Assembly (NCBI GenBank): GCA_001723855.1
Contig: MCBC01000010.1
Coordinates: 1-12,727 of the forward strand
Origin: Candidatus Altarchaeales archaeon WOR_SM1_86-2
GTDB taxonomy: Archaea; Altiarchaeota; Altiarchaeia; IMC4; MCBC01
Reading direction: 5' to 3'
Length of the DNA: 12,727 bases
Shown here: one piece after another, positions 7,039 through 12,727 of the stretch
Position numbering within the stretch: the first letter of the stretch is position 1
Layout of the letters: each line of letters starts with the position of its first letter
Position numbers and translations under genes: made by a program
Notes under the pieces: model-generated
Seen by the model: only the letters and a program-made list of their open reading frames with translations
What the model was told of the DNA's origin: nothing
Database searches by the model: none

Positions 7039-8083
7039 TTTCATCGCATCTTAAAATTTTAATTGCACTCTCTTTATCTCCTTTAGTAAATTCAATAAAT
7101 GATTTTTCAAATATTTCCGCAACATTCCGGCACAATACATGATAGGCAACAGGCTCTAAGATCCTCTCATAGTCATTTTTTGAAATAAATACAGTAATCC
7201 GATCGTCTTCTGTTATCTTAAACCATGTGAATTTCTTTTTGTTGAAAAGGAAATCAATTGATGCCATCCAATAAGTATATATTTTCAGATCCATAACATT
7301 CGTTGAGGGAAAATAAACTGCGGAATTCTCTTTAATGCCGTAATCAAAAATAATAAACTCTTTACCGAGCGCCTGTGCAAATTTCCCTGCAGTACCCTTA
7401 AAATCTTTCACAGAAATTTTTGTTTTCCTGCTGTATGGTCTCTGCGAATAACCATCTGAATGATCATCAATCTTCTCGCCTTCTTTAACCACAATATTCC
7501 GGTAAAGACCAAAAGGATCTACTTTGCACCTCTTTCTCATTCGCAGATATCCGAGAAAAATTCCTACAAACAACATCATACACATAACCAAAACTACCGA
7601 CATATCTCCAAAAACACCAAATATGAACAATATTATCCCTGAAACGGCAAGTAATTGTATTACAGATGCCAAATCAAAAAATTGATTTCTTGTCTTGTAT
7701 GCGATTTTCATATTCATCAGGATCAAGGGTAGAAAGAGTAAAGTGAGGACACCCCACAAAAATTTGATTTCATAATCCGTGGGTGTTGGTTCATTTGTTA
7801 TCACTGGATAAGAATAGTGGATTATGCTGCCCAATATCATGACTAATGCAATGTAAACAATGAATCCCTTTGATTGTTCCCACCAGATTTTTCGCATATA
7901 TCTCCAGAAAATATTTTGGCTCTTCACTACAAAGTAGATAAATATCACACAGAATATAACAGATATTACAAGTAAAAAACTTCCAAGCCCTATATTTTTC
8001 CATACCAGGCGCACCACAATACTTGCAAGTGCTGCAAGTATGCCAATTGCTATGCATACCCACATCAACTTTTTTTCATCCAT
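7031..8083 (-). CDS. Membrane protein, paralog 1 of a tandem triplet (first gene)
   Basis: This 350-residue protein has about six membrane segments (near 7-26, 32-53, 72-91, 107-126, 139-158 and 162-180) followed by a soluble domain. The shared motifs are DGYSQRP (210-216), ITVFISKNDY, PVAYHVLCRNVAEIFEKSFIEF and IKILRC at the end. It is the first gene of the minus-strand operon, with a TATA-like box about 45 bp upstream and no ribosome binding site, consistent with a short leader. The stop overlaps the next start. Three tandem copies differing in membrane-segment number but keeping the same C-terminal domain suggest a hetero-oligomeric membrane complex; that is inference. Family and function are unknown to me. 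Confidence 0.84.
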   Translation of the reverse strand: MDEKKLMWVCIAIGILAALASIVVRLVWKNIGLGSFLLVISVIFCVIFIYFVVKSQNIFWRYMRKIWWEQSKGFIVYIALVMILGSIIHYSYPVITNEPTPTDYEIKFLWGVLTLLFLPLILMNMKIAYKTRNQFFDLASVIQLLAVSGIILFIFGVFGDMSVVLVMCMMLFVGIFLGYLRMRKRCKVDPFGLYRNIVVKEGEKIDDHSDGYSQRPYSRKTKISVKDFKGTAGKFAQALGKEFIIFDYGIKENSAVYFPSTNVMDLKIYTYWMASIDFLFNKKKFTWFKITEDDRITVFISKNDYERILEPVAYHVLCRNVAEIFEKSFIEFTKGDKESAIKILRCDENG

Positions 8084-8126
8084 TTTAGTATTTTAAAATT
8101 CTACTTTAATTAATTTAAAGTTGTTA

Positions 8127-8135
8127 TTATATAAA
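8127..8135 (-). promoter_or_regulatory. Archaeal TATA box for the membrane-protein operon
   Basis: On the minus strand the sequence reads TTTATATAA, a close match to the archaeal TATA consensus. A transcription start about 25 bp downstream would fall near 8105, giving a leader of roughly 20 nt before the ATG at 8083. Confidence 0.55.
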
Positions 8136-8180
8136 ATAGATTTTGAAAATAAAAACCCTTTGAATTATCTCTGCCGATAA

Positions 8181-8229
8181 CAGGGGAGTATTGGAGGGAA
8201 GAAGGAAGGGAATGGGAAATACTGTTCTG
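8181..8229. other. Purine-rich stretch inside an interrupted inverted repeat
   Basis: The arms CAG...AGTATT (8181-8192) and AATACT...CTG (8218-8229) can pair around a 25-nt loop at 8193-8217 that is all purine except one T. It lies in the 315-bp gap between the divergent membrane operon and flavoprotein genes, with no ORF over it. It may be a structured leader, a small RNA or chance. Confidence 0.2.
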
Positions 8230-8263
8230 CTGAGGTGATCTGGAATCAAGTTGAGGATTAAGA

Positions 8264-8279
8264 TTTTTATTTTATTATT
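8264..8279 (+). promoter_or_regulatory. Candidate TATA region for the leader ORF and flavoprotein gene
   Basis: The run TTTTTATTTTATTATT lies about 25-30 bp before 8292-8300, which would put a start just upstream of the ribosome binding site at 8302-8307. The whole area is AT-rich, so the assignment is weak. Confidence 0.28.
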
Positions 8280-8308
8280 CTTAATATTCTGAGATAGTTA
8301 AAGGTGAG

Positions 8309-8320
8309 GGTCAAATGACC
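8309..8320. promoter_or_regulatory. Palindrome GGTCAAATGACC, possible operator
   Basis: Perfect 5-bp arms surround AA. It lies between the ribosome binding site and the first codons of the 19-codon leader ORF, where a bound repressor or an RNA stem could block expression of the downstream flavoprotein gene. A 12-bp palindrome can arise by chance. Confidence 0.3.
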
Positions 8321-8374
8321 TTATCTGATACAATAAAAAATTTGCATAGCAAATTTTTTAGCATTGAAAACTAG
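8315..8374 (+). CDS. 19-codon leader ORF ending in the double-hairpin element
   Basis: The frame reads MTLSDTIKNLHSKFFSIEN then TAG. It has a well-placed ribosome binding site (AGGTGA at 8302-8307, 7 nt before the ATG), whereas the flavoprotein ATG at 8399 has none. Its last 12 residues (KNLHSKFFSIEN) equal the last 12 of the nucleotidyltransferase protein upstream of hisS, because both ends lie in copies of the same repeat. The stop is 24 nt before the next ATG in both cases. It may be a translated leader that controls the flavoprotein gene by coupling, or the tail of a lost gene that gained a start. Translation is not proven. Confidence 0.4.
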   Translation: MTLSDTIKNLHSKFFSIEN

Positions 8375-8397
8375 TATAGTTTTCAATACAATAAAAA
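8331..8397 (+). repeat. Double-palindrome element, copy 1
   Basis: Hairpin A has arms at 8335-8345 and 8349-8359 with loop ata. Hairpin B has arms at 8363-8373 and 8377-8387 with loop gta. Both are perfect 11+3+11 palindromes separated by agc. A 12-bp direct repeat (atacaataaaaa) occurs at 8328-8339 and 8386-8397. The element ends one base before the flavoprotein ATG. A second copy precedes hisS. Confidence 0.88.
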
Positions 8398-8398
8398 G

Positions 8399-9712
8399 AT
8401 GCGTATTATAATAATCGGATGTGGAGATGCGGGGATTTCGGCAGCGTTCTCGGCACTGAGAGAGAACCCCAAGGCCGAGATACTGGTGATAGAAAAGAAA
8501 GGGTATTTTTATCCGAAGTGCCCGCTGCCGTTTGTCCTGGAGGGGGATGTAAAAATCGAGGATATAGTGACGCCCCTTTCCAAATTATTTGCAAATTCCG
8601 GGATTAACTATGAAACAGATGAGGTCGTGGGTGTTGACACTGAAAATAAGGTCGTGCAAACAAAAAACAACAGGTTTACATACGACTGCCTGATAATCGC
8701 AACCGGGTCAAAGGCTGTCATTCCGCCAATAAAGGGCGTAAATTTAGAGGGCGTTTATACCTTAAAGACACTTGAGGATACCAAAAAGATTATGCAGCGG
8801 ATGGAAAAGTCAAAGGAAGCGGTTATAATCGGGGGAGGGTTTATCGGCTGCGAGACAGCGGCTTCGTTAACAAATAAGAACATTTCCACAACCATAGTTG
8901 AGCTGCTCCCAAATCTTCTCTCCCCGCAATTCGATGCGAATTTCTCCAGGATCGTAGAAAATAAATTAAATGAGAACGGGGTGAGAATGATAACCGGTAA
9001 AAGCGTGGATGAGATAATAGGAAAGGATGAAGTTGAAGCGGTCCGGGTTGGGGACGAGATAATTGCCTGCAGCCTGGTTATAATGAGCGTTGGAGTCAGA
9101 CCGGATGTTGAGTTTTTGAAGACTATAGAGGTTGGAAAATTCGGGATAAAGGTGGATGAGAAATTAAGAACCTCTGCGAAGGGGGTTTATGCCTGCGGCG
9201 ACTGCATAAGAATAAGGTTCATGGTAACCAACGAACCGCAGCAAAGCGGCTTAGGAACGGTTGCGGAAAGAGCGGGACATGTCGCAGGATTAAATGCTGC
9301 CGGGGGGGATGCAACTTTCTATCATACCCTGAATTCAATGATAACGAAGATATTTGATTTGGAAATCGGCGTAACGGGAATGAATGAGACAATGGCAAAG
9401 GAACGAGGATATAAGGTCGTAAGCGGGATAGCTAAGGGCCTATCCAAACCAAAGTATTACCCGGGAGGTAAAGAATTGATAACCAAATTGATTTATCATG
9501 CCAACATACATAAACTGCTCGGGGCGGAGATTGCCGGCTATGAAGGGGTGGACGGTTATCTGAATCTCGCTTCCATGGCCATACAGAAAGGAAGCATCAT
9601 GGATGACATGCTCAGGTTCAGATACTGCTACGCCCCCCCTATATGCTCGGCCCCAAACCCGATGATCCCCGCAACGGAAAATGCTTACAGGAAGTTAAGG
9701 AGAAGAAGGTGA
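8399..9712 (+). CDS. FAD/NAD(P)-dependent disulfide oxidoreductase, CoA-disulfide reductase/NADH oxidase type
   Basis: This is a 437-residue flavoprotein of normal length for the single-cysteine branch of the pyridine nucleotide-disulfide reductase family. FAD-binding GCGDAGIS lies near 7-14, and the redox cysteine in KCPLPFVLEG is C41, at the position of Cys42/43 in NADH oxidases and CoA-disulfide reductases. ATGS lies near 100, the NAD(P)-binding VIIGGGFIGCETA near 141-153, and the second FAD motif VYACGDC near 262-268. The C-terminal dimerisation domain ends in YCYAPPICSAPNPMIPA. It probably reduces CoA disulfide, polysulfide or oxygen with NAD(P)H in the cytoplasm; the substrate cannot be told from sequence. 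The start follows a double-hairpin repeat and a short ORF, with no ribosome binding site of its own. Codons are less AT-rich than in the genes to the left. Confidence 0.9.
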   Translation: MRIIIIGCGDAGISAAFSALRENPKAEILVIEKKGYFYPKCPLPFVLEGDVKIEDIVTPLSKLFANSGINYETDEVVGVDTENKVVQTKNNRFTYDCLIIATGSKAVIPPIKGVNLEGVYTLKTLEDTKKIMQRMEKSKEAVIIGGGFIGCETAASLTNKNISTTIVELLPNLLSPQFDANFSRIVENKLNENGVRMITGKSVDEIIGKDEVEAVRVGDEIIACSLVIMSVGVRPDVEFLKTIEVGKFGIKVDEKLRTSAKGVYACGDCIRIRFMVTNEPQQSGLGTVAERAGHVAGLNAAGGDATFYHTLNSMITKIFDLEIGVTGMNETMAKERGYKVVSGIAKGLSKPKYYPGGKELITKLIYHANIHKLLGAEIAGYEGVDGYLNLASMAIQKGSIMDDMLRFRYCYAPPICSAPNPMIPATENAYRKLRRRR

Positions 9713-9790
9713 TTATACTTTGGTTTATTAATACTGTTTGGTATAATCTTTTTATACTTTAGTTTATTAATAATGAAAGGTATAATCCAA
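9713..9790. terminator. Two 39-bp tandem repeats between convergent genes, probable terminator
   Basis: The units at 9713-9751 and 9752-9790 match at about 31 of 39 positions. Each begins TTATAC and has GTATAA near its end, so each can form a stem; unit 2 pairs TTATACTTT with AAGGTATAA, including one G-T pair. T-rich runs follow the first stem. The flavoprotein gene ends at 9712 and hisS ends at 9807 on the other strand, so a two-way transcript end is expected here. Confidence 0.5.
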
Positions 9791-9806
9791 AATAAATGAT
9801 GTGAAT

Positions 9807-11066
9807 TTATGGTTTTCCAAAAAACGCCCCTATTCCGTCCATGTTAATAACTGCCTGTTCCCCGGTTCTCATATCTCTCACCACAACCTTATCCTCCTTT
9901 AATTCTCTCGGGCCCACGATAACGGTCCATCTTGCACCTGTGTTATTCGCGTAATCCAGGATTTTATTCAGCTTTCGGTTCATAAGGTCAAGGTCGACAG
10001 CCAGGTTGGATGATCTTCTCAGCTGGCAGGCGATTTTAAATGCGTCCTTCCGTACGTCTTTACTCACTGGAGCGATTACAACCTTATCCGCCTCTTTAGA
10101 GACTTTAATTTCCTGCACTTCCATAGCGTCCATCACCCTATCGAAACCAAACGCGAACCCCACCGCAGGCATTCTTTGCCCGGAAAACAGTTCGATCAGG
10201 CGGTCATACCTTCCTCCCCCGCATATCTGATCCTGGGCTCCCAGCCCGGGAACTCTTATCTCAAAAACCATTCCCGTATAGTATTCAAGGCCGCGGGCGA
10301 TGCCTAAATTTATTGTGTAATCCATATCCGCGATATCGAGATACGAGAGAATTTCTTCCAATTCCCCAAGAGCATTTATCGCGGAAGGATACGCATCCAG
10401 CAGCGAATATGCCCTCTCTATTACTTCCTTATCGCTGTCCTCCAGTTCAATCAGACCCAATAAAACATCATGCTCAACCAGCACCTCCAATCTCGCAATA
10501 TCTTTTTTATCAACCACATTAATTAACTCGTCCTGCTTTTCCTCCTCTATCCCAAGATCACCCATCAAGCCCCGCAAAATACCCAGGTGTCCGACCTCTA
10601 ATTCAAAAGCTAAACCAAGTTCCTTTAACGCATCATTTGCCGCCATTATAACTTCGGCGTCACCTTCCACACCTTTCGCCCCGATCAGTTCGATTCCCTG
10701 CTGCCAGAACTCCCGGTACCTTCCTTTCTGGGGGCGCTCATACCTGAACATGGGACCGAAATACGACAGTTTCAGCGGCTTCTGGAGGTTCTGTAATTTT
10801 TGAGCAAACATCCTGCATACGGATGCTGTTGCTTCAGGTCTTAAACATAACTCGCGGTCTGATTTGTCCCTGAAAACATACATCTCCGCCCTTATCTCCT
10901 CCCCCGACTTAAGGGCAAAAAGTTCCGTATGCTCAAATGTCGGAATGGAAATCTCGGAATAACCGTAGCGTTCGAAAACATTTTGTATCACTTGCCTGGC
11001 ATAATTTCTCCTTTCCATCTCCACGGGGGCGAAATCACGGGTTCCGCGGGGTTTTTCAATATTCAT
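9807..11066 (-). CDS. hisS: Histidyl-tRNA synthetase
   Basis: This 419-residue class II aminoacyl-tRNA synthetase attaches histidine to tRNA-His in the cytoplasm. All family signatures are present: RGTRDFAP at 7-14, LCLRPEAT at 73-80, motif 2 FRYERPQKGRYREFWQQGIE at 107-126, RGLEYYTGMVFE at 258-269, GGGRYDRL at 283-290, and motif 3 AVGFAFGFDR at 301-310. The anticodon-binding domain covers about 325-415 (VVIAPV...LRR...LNKILDYANNTGA..TVIVG). Length and domain order are normal. The ATG lies 24 nt after the stop of a nucleotidyltransferase-like gene, and the gap is filled by the end of the double-palindrome repeat, so hisS is probably transcribed from the upstream gene's promoter. Confidence 0.97.
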   Translation of the reverse strand: MNIEKPRGTRDFAPVEMERRNYARQVIQNVFERYGYSEISIPTFEHTELFALKSGEEIRAEMYVFRDKSDRELCLRPEATASVCRMFAQKLQNLQKPLKLSYFGPMFRYERPQKGRYREFWQQGIELIGAKGVEGDAEVIMAANDALKELGLAFELEVGHLGILRGLMGDLGIEEEKQDELINVVDKKDIARLEVLVEHDVLLGLIELEDSDKEVIERAYSLLDAYPSAINALGELEEILSYLDIADMDYTINLGIARGLEYYTGMVFEIRVPGLGAQDQICGGGRYDRLIELFSGQRMPAVGFAFGFDRVMDAMEVQEIKVSKEADKVVIAPVSKDVRKDAFKIACQLRRSSNLAVDLDLMNRKLNKILDYANNTGARWTVIVGPRELKEDKVVVRDMRTGEQAVINMDGIGAFFGKP

Positions 11067-11068
11067 AT

Positions 11069-11133
11069 TTTTTATTGTATGAAAACTATATTAGTTTTCA
11101 ATGCTAAAAAATTTGCTATGCAAATTTTTATTG
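11069..11133 (-). repeat. Double-palindrome element, copy 2
   Basis: Read on the minus strand this matches 8331-8397 with one substitution and two single-base indels. Hairpin A arms are 11107-11116 and 11120-11129; hairpin B arms are 11080-11088 and 11092-11100, each around a 3-nt loop. It supplies the last codons and stop of the nucleotidyltransferase-like gene and reaches to 2 bp before the hisS ATG. Its orientation toward hisS is the same as that of copy 1 toward the flavoprotein gene. Confidence 0.88.
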
Positions 11134-12086
11134 AAATATAATGAAGATAAAAGATCATTTAGATTTTTCTCATTCTCTTTCCTCATTGATCTTGTGAATC
11201 CGGGGATTTTTGACTCATCTAACGCGATCTTTATGTCCTTATCAAGCTTCTCGAATATCCCGTCCCGCATATCCGCTGCGTAATAAATGAAGCGATCCGG
11301 CTTTACCTTCACCTTCTCTATATCACATTTGTGGTTGTAGCATTGCATTAAAAACTCGAACTCTTCTGTATCAAATCTATCCCCGTATTCCTCAAAACAT
11401 AGATGATAAAAGTTCCTGCTTATCTTTTGCCGCTCAAGCAGGTACAAGCCGTTAAGGCATATCCACACGCCGTCTATTGTTAATTTGACAACCGGGGTGC
11501 AGCTGTTTTTCTTTAATGACTCAAGCATTCTTCTCTCACCATCAACTCTTCTCCTATGTCTCTGCAGTTGGCTTTTCATATACCCGTGAAAATAACCGAA
11601 CACGCTGTCCTTGTTCAAATGAAAGTCATTTTTTAGATAATCCAGCAGTTTCGCGAACCACTTTGTTTCGATGTATGGAATGCCGTTAAGAATCTTATAG
11701 ATGTAATCTATCTTTTGCGAATAGATGTTTGAAAATAACTCCTTTCTCGTGTCAGTTGTTGTTTTGATGGGGATAAACACCAGTTCATATTCTTTACCGT
11801 CCATCACGTAGAATGCAGTTCCGCTCCCGCCCTTGACTTCGATCCTCCGGGTTTTTTTTATGTTGATCGTCGGTGGATGTATTTTGATTAAATCCTCCGT
11901 GTTGTATGAATAGTAAACATTTAGATCTATATCCGAGTCTCTATTCACGGTTCCTTTTGCATGTGCCCCGGCGAGCAGGATTCCCTGGACATTCACGTCT
12001 TTAAAGAACGGCTCTATTTTGCCCCAGAATATATCGCAGTGACCAGCAACTTCTTCATCTATTTCTTTGTGTTCTACTTCTATCAT
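11091..12086 (-). CDS. Nucleotidyltransferase-fold protein with helical C-terminal region
   Basis: This 331-residue protein has a polymerase-beta-type nucleotidyltransferase motif near its N-terminus: GILLAGAHAKGTVNRDSDIDLNVYY (35-59). The usual GS is GA, but the two metal-binding aspartates D52 and D54 are kept, and the acidic residue in KEYELVFIPI (about residue 100) may be the third. From about 130 the protein is largely helical, with no family I recognise. This is the fold of kanamycin nucleotidyltransferase and of MNT proteins that modify small molecules, RNA or partner proteins; the substrate here is unknown. It lies directly upstream of hisS and diverges from the KH gene. The last 12 residues (KNLHSKFFSIEN) and the stop are encoded by a repeat element, so the original C-terminus may have been replaced. 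Confidence 0.78.
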   Translation of the reverse strand: MIEVEHKEIDEEVAGHCDIFWGKIEPFFKDVNVQGILLAGAHAKGTVNRDSDIDLNVYYSYNTEDLIKIHPPTINIKKTRRIEVKGGSGTAFYVMDGKEYELVFIPIKTTTDTRKELFSNIYSQKIDYIYKILNGIPYIETKWFAKLLDYLKNDFHLNKDSVFGYFHGYMKSQLQRHRRRVDGERRMLESLKKNSCTPVVKLTIDGVWICLNGLYLLERQKISRNFYHLCFEEYGDRFDTEEFEFLMQCYNHKCDIEKVKVKPDRFIYYAADMRDGIFEKLDKDIKIALDESKIPGFTRSMRKENEKNLNDLLSSLYFNKNLHSKFFSIEN

Positions 12087-12121
12087 TTCTTTATTGATTT
12101 TTAAATTTTAAAATAAATAAA
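12087..12121. promoter_or_regulatory. 35-bp divergent promoter region
   Basis: The gap between the nucleotidyltransferase ATG (minus) and the KH ATG (plus) is nearly all A and T and contains the palindromic run TTTTAAATTTTAAAA, which could act as a TATA element in either direction. At about 20-25 bp from each start it would give leaderless or near-leaderless mRNAs. No ribosome binding site is seen for either gene. Confidence 0.4.
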
Positions 12122-12637
12122 ATGCAGTATGTGAAAATCCCAAGGGAAAGAGTGGGGGTGCTGATCGGAAAGGGCAGCAGGGTAAAGAACGAGGTTGAGC
12201 GCAGAACGAACACGAAGTTGGACATAGGAGAGGACATGGTTTCTATTGAAGGCAACGCAATGGATGAGTGGATTGCGAAGGACATTGTAAAAGCGATCGG
12301 CAGGGGATTTAACCCGAAGACGGCACTTATGCTTACGCATAAAAACATGACTTTTGAGATGATCGCGCTTTCTGATTTCGGCGGGTCAGAGAAAGCTTTG
12401 AATCGCATAAGAGGGCGGGTCATCGGCAGGGGCGGCACGACCAAGAAGTTCATTGAAGAATTAATGGGCTGCTGGATAACGGTTTATGGAAAAACGGTGG
12501 GAATTATCGGGCCGTTGGATGAGTGCTATTCTGCAAAGGAAGCAATCGTTATGTTAGCGTCAGGGGCATCTCACGGCAATGTTTACAGATTCTTAGAGCG
12601 GGAAAAACAAGGTATATTGGAGCAGAAATTCGGATGA
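12122..12637 (+). CDS. KH-domain ribosome biogenesis protein (archaeal Dim2/Pno1 type)
   Basis: This 171-residue protein carries two KH RNA-binding domains. The first has VGVLIGKGSRVKNEVE (11-26, GKGS as the GxxG loop). The second has GRVIGRGGTTKKFIEE (98-113, GRGG). The C-terminal block ASGASHGNVYRFLE (147-160) is typical of the archaeal homologs of eukaryotic Pno1/Dim2. In that family the protein binds the 3' end of the small-subunit rRNA and works with the Nob1 endonuclease during 16S maturation. Length and two-KH layout are as expected. The RIO kinase gene that often neighbours it in archaea is not in the window upstream. The start at 12122 is the first ATG after the AT-rich gap. Confidence 0.92.
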   Translation: MQYVKIPRERVGVLIGKGSRVKNEVERRTNTKLDIGEDMVSIEGNAMDEWIAKDIVKAIGRGFNPKTALMLTHKNMTFEMIALSDFGGSEKALNRIRGRVIGRGGTTKKFIEELMGCWITVYGKTVGIIGPLDECYSAKEAIVMLASGASHGNVYRFLEREKQGILEQKFG

Positions 12638-12727
12638 AATTGATTTTTAAAATTAAAAAAAAACAGGGAGGTATCATTTTATCCTTCCGTGTTTTTCATG
12701 CTGCTTTTGCTACTCTCCCTCTCCTAT
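12638..12727. other. Window end, no gene supported
   Basis: An A-rich stretch follows the KH stop, then a GGAGGT at 12668-12672 region with no ATG behind it before the window ends. All three minus-strand frames contain stops within this tail. A neighbouring gene may begin or end just outside. Confidence 0.4.

Noticed and set aside
7791..8063. A cysteine- and histidine-containing 90-codon minus-strand frame that looks zinc-finger-like
   Set aside because: It overlaps the first membrane protein in another frame on the same strand; its cysteines come from out-of-frame reading of membrane-segment codons.
8335..8359. Hairpin A as an intrinsic terminator of an upstream plus-strand transcript
   Set aside because: No plus-strand gene ends here apart from the 19-codon ORF, the same structure lies inside a coding end before hisS, and both copies face directly into a start codon. 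It cannot be ruled out as an attenuator.
12091..12453. A 120-codon minus-strand frame opposite the KH gene
   Set aside because: It is antisense to a protein with two clear GxxG KH motifs and has no family pattern of its own.
12638..12727. A gene starting after GGAGGT near 12668
   Set aside because: No ATG, GTG or TTG with suitable spacing and a frame open to the window end could be supported.

Overview
The window looks archaeal. Supporting signs are a two-KH-domain Dim2/Pno1-type protein of the archaeal kind, a class II histidyl-tRNA synthetase, a UPF0175/VapB-like antitoxin with a PIN toxin, TATA-like boxes just upstream of several starts, and sparse GGTGA-type ribosome binding sites. A euryarchaeote of the methanogen/ANME kind is my best guess, but the sequence does not fix the lineage.

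The window falls into two halves. Left of about 8.3 kb is an AT-rich accessory region, almost all on the minus strand. In transcription order it holds three tandem paralogous membrane proteins (8083 to 5160, overlapping genes), a 376-residue TPR protein, a 170-residue orphan, a broken 5' end of a SIR2 gene, a VapB/VapC-like toxin-antitoxin pair on the plus strand, an intact SIR2-TPR protein, and a second TPR protein that runs off the left edge. The two TPR proteins share an N-terminal domain, so the region looks as if it grew by duplicating a 'TPR partner + SIR2' unit. The SIR2-TPR protein keeps the NAD-site residues expected of an NADase-type sirtuin and carries about nine near-identical 40-residue TPRs encoded by 120-bp DNA repeats. 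This resembles sensor-effector defence proteins, but no phage or trigger is visible, so a defence role is inference.

Right of about 8.4 kb are core-type genes with less AT-rich codons: a CoA-disulfide reductase/NADH oxidase-type flavoprotein (plus strand), hisS and a nucleotidyltransferase-fold protein (minus strand, one operon), and the KH-domain ribosome-biogenesis protein (plus strand, divergent from the nucleotidyltransferase across only 35 bp).

The most unusual signal is a ~66-bp element of two tandem 11+3+11 palindromes. It occurs twice, just before the start codons of the flavoprotein gene and of hisS, in the same orientation relative to each gene. In both places an upstream reading frame runs into the element in the same frame, ends with the same peptide (NLHSKFFSIEN) and stops exactly 24 nt before the next ATG. 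Upstream of hisS this frame is the 331-residue nucleotidyltransferase; upstream of the flavoprotein it is a 19-codon ORF with a good ribosome binding site. It could be a mobile palindromic repeat or a translation-coupling/leader element.
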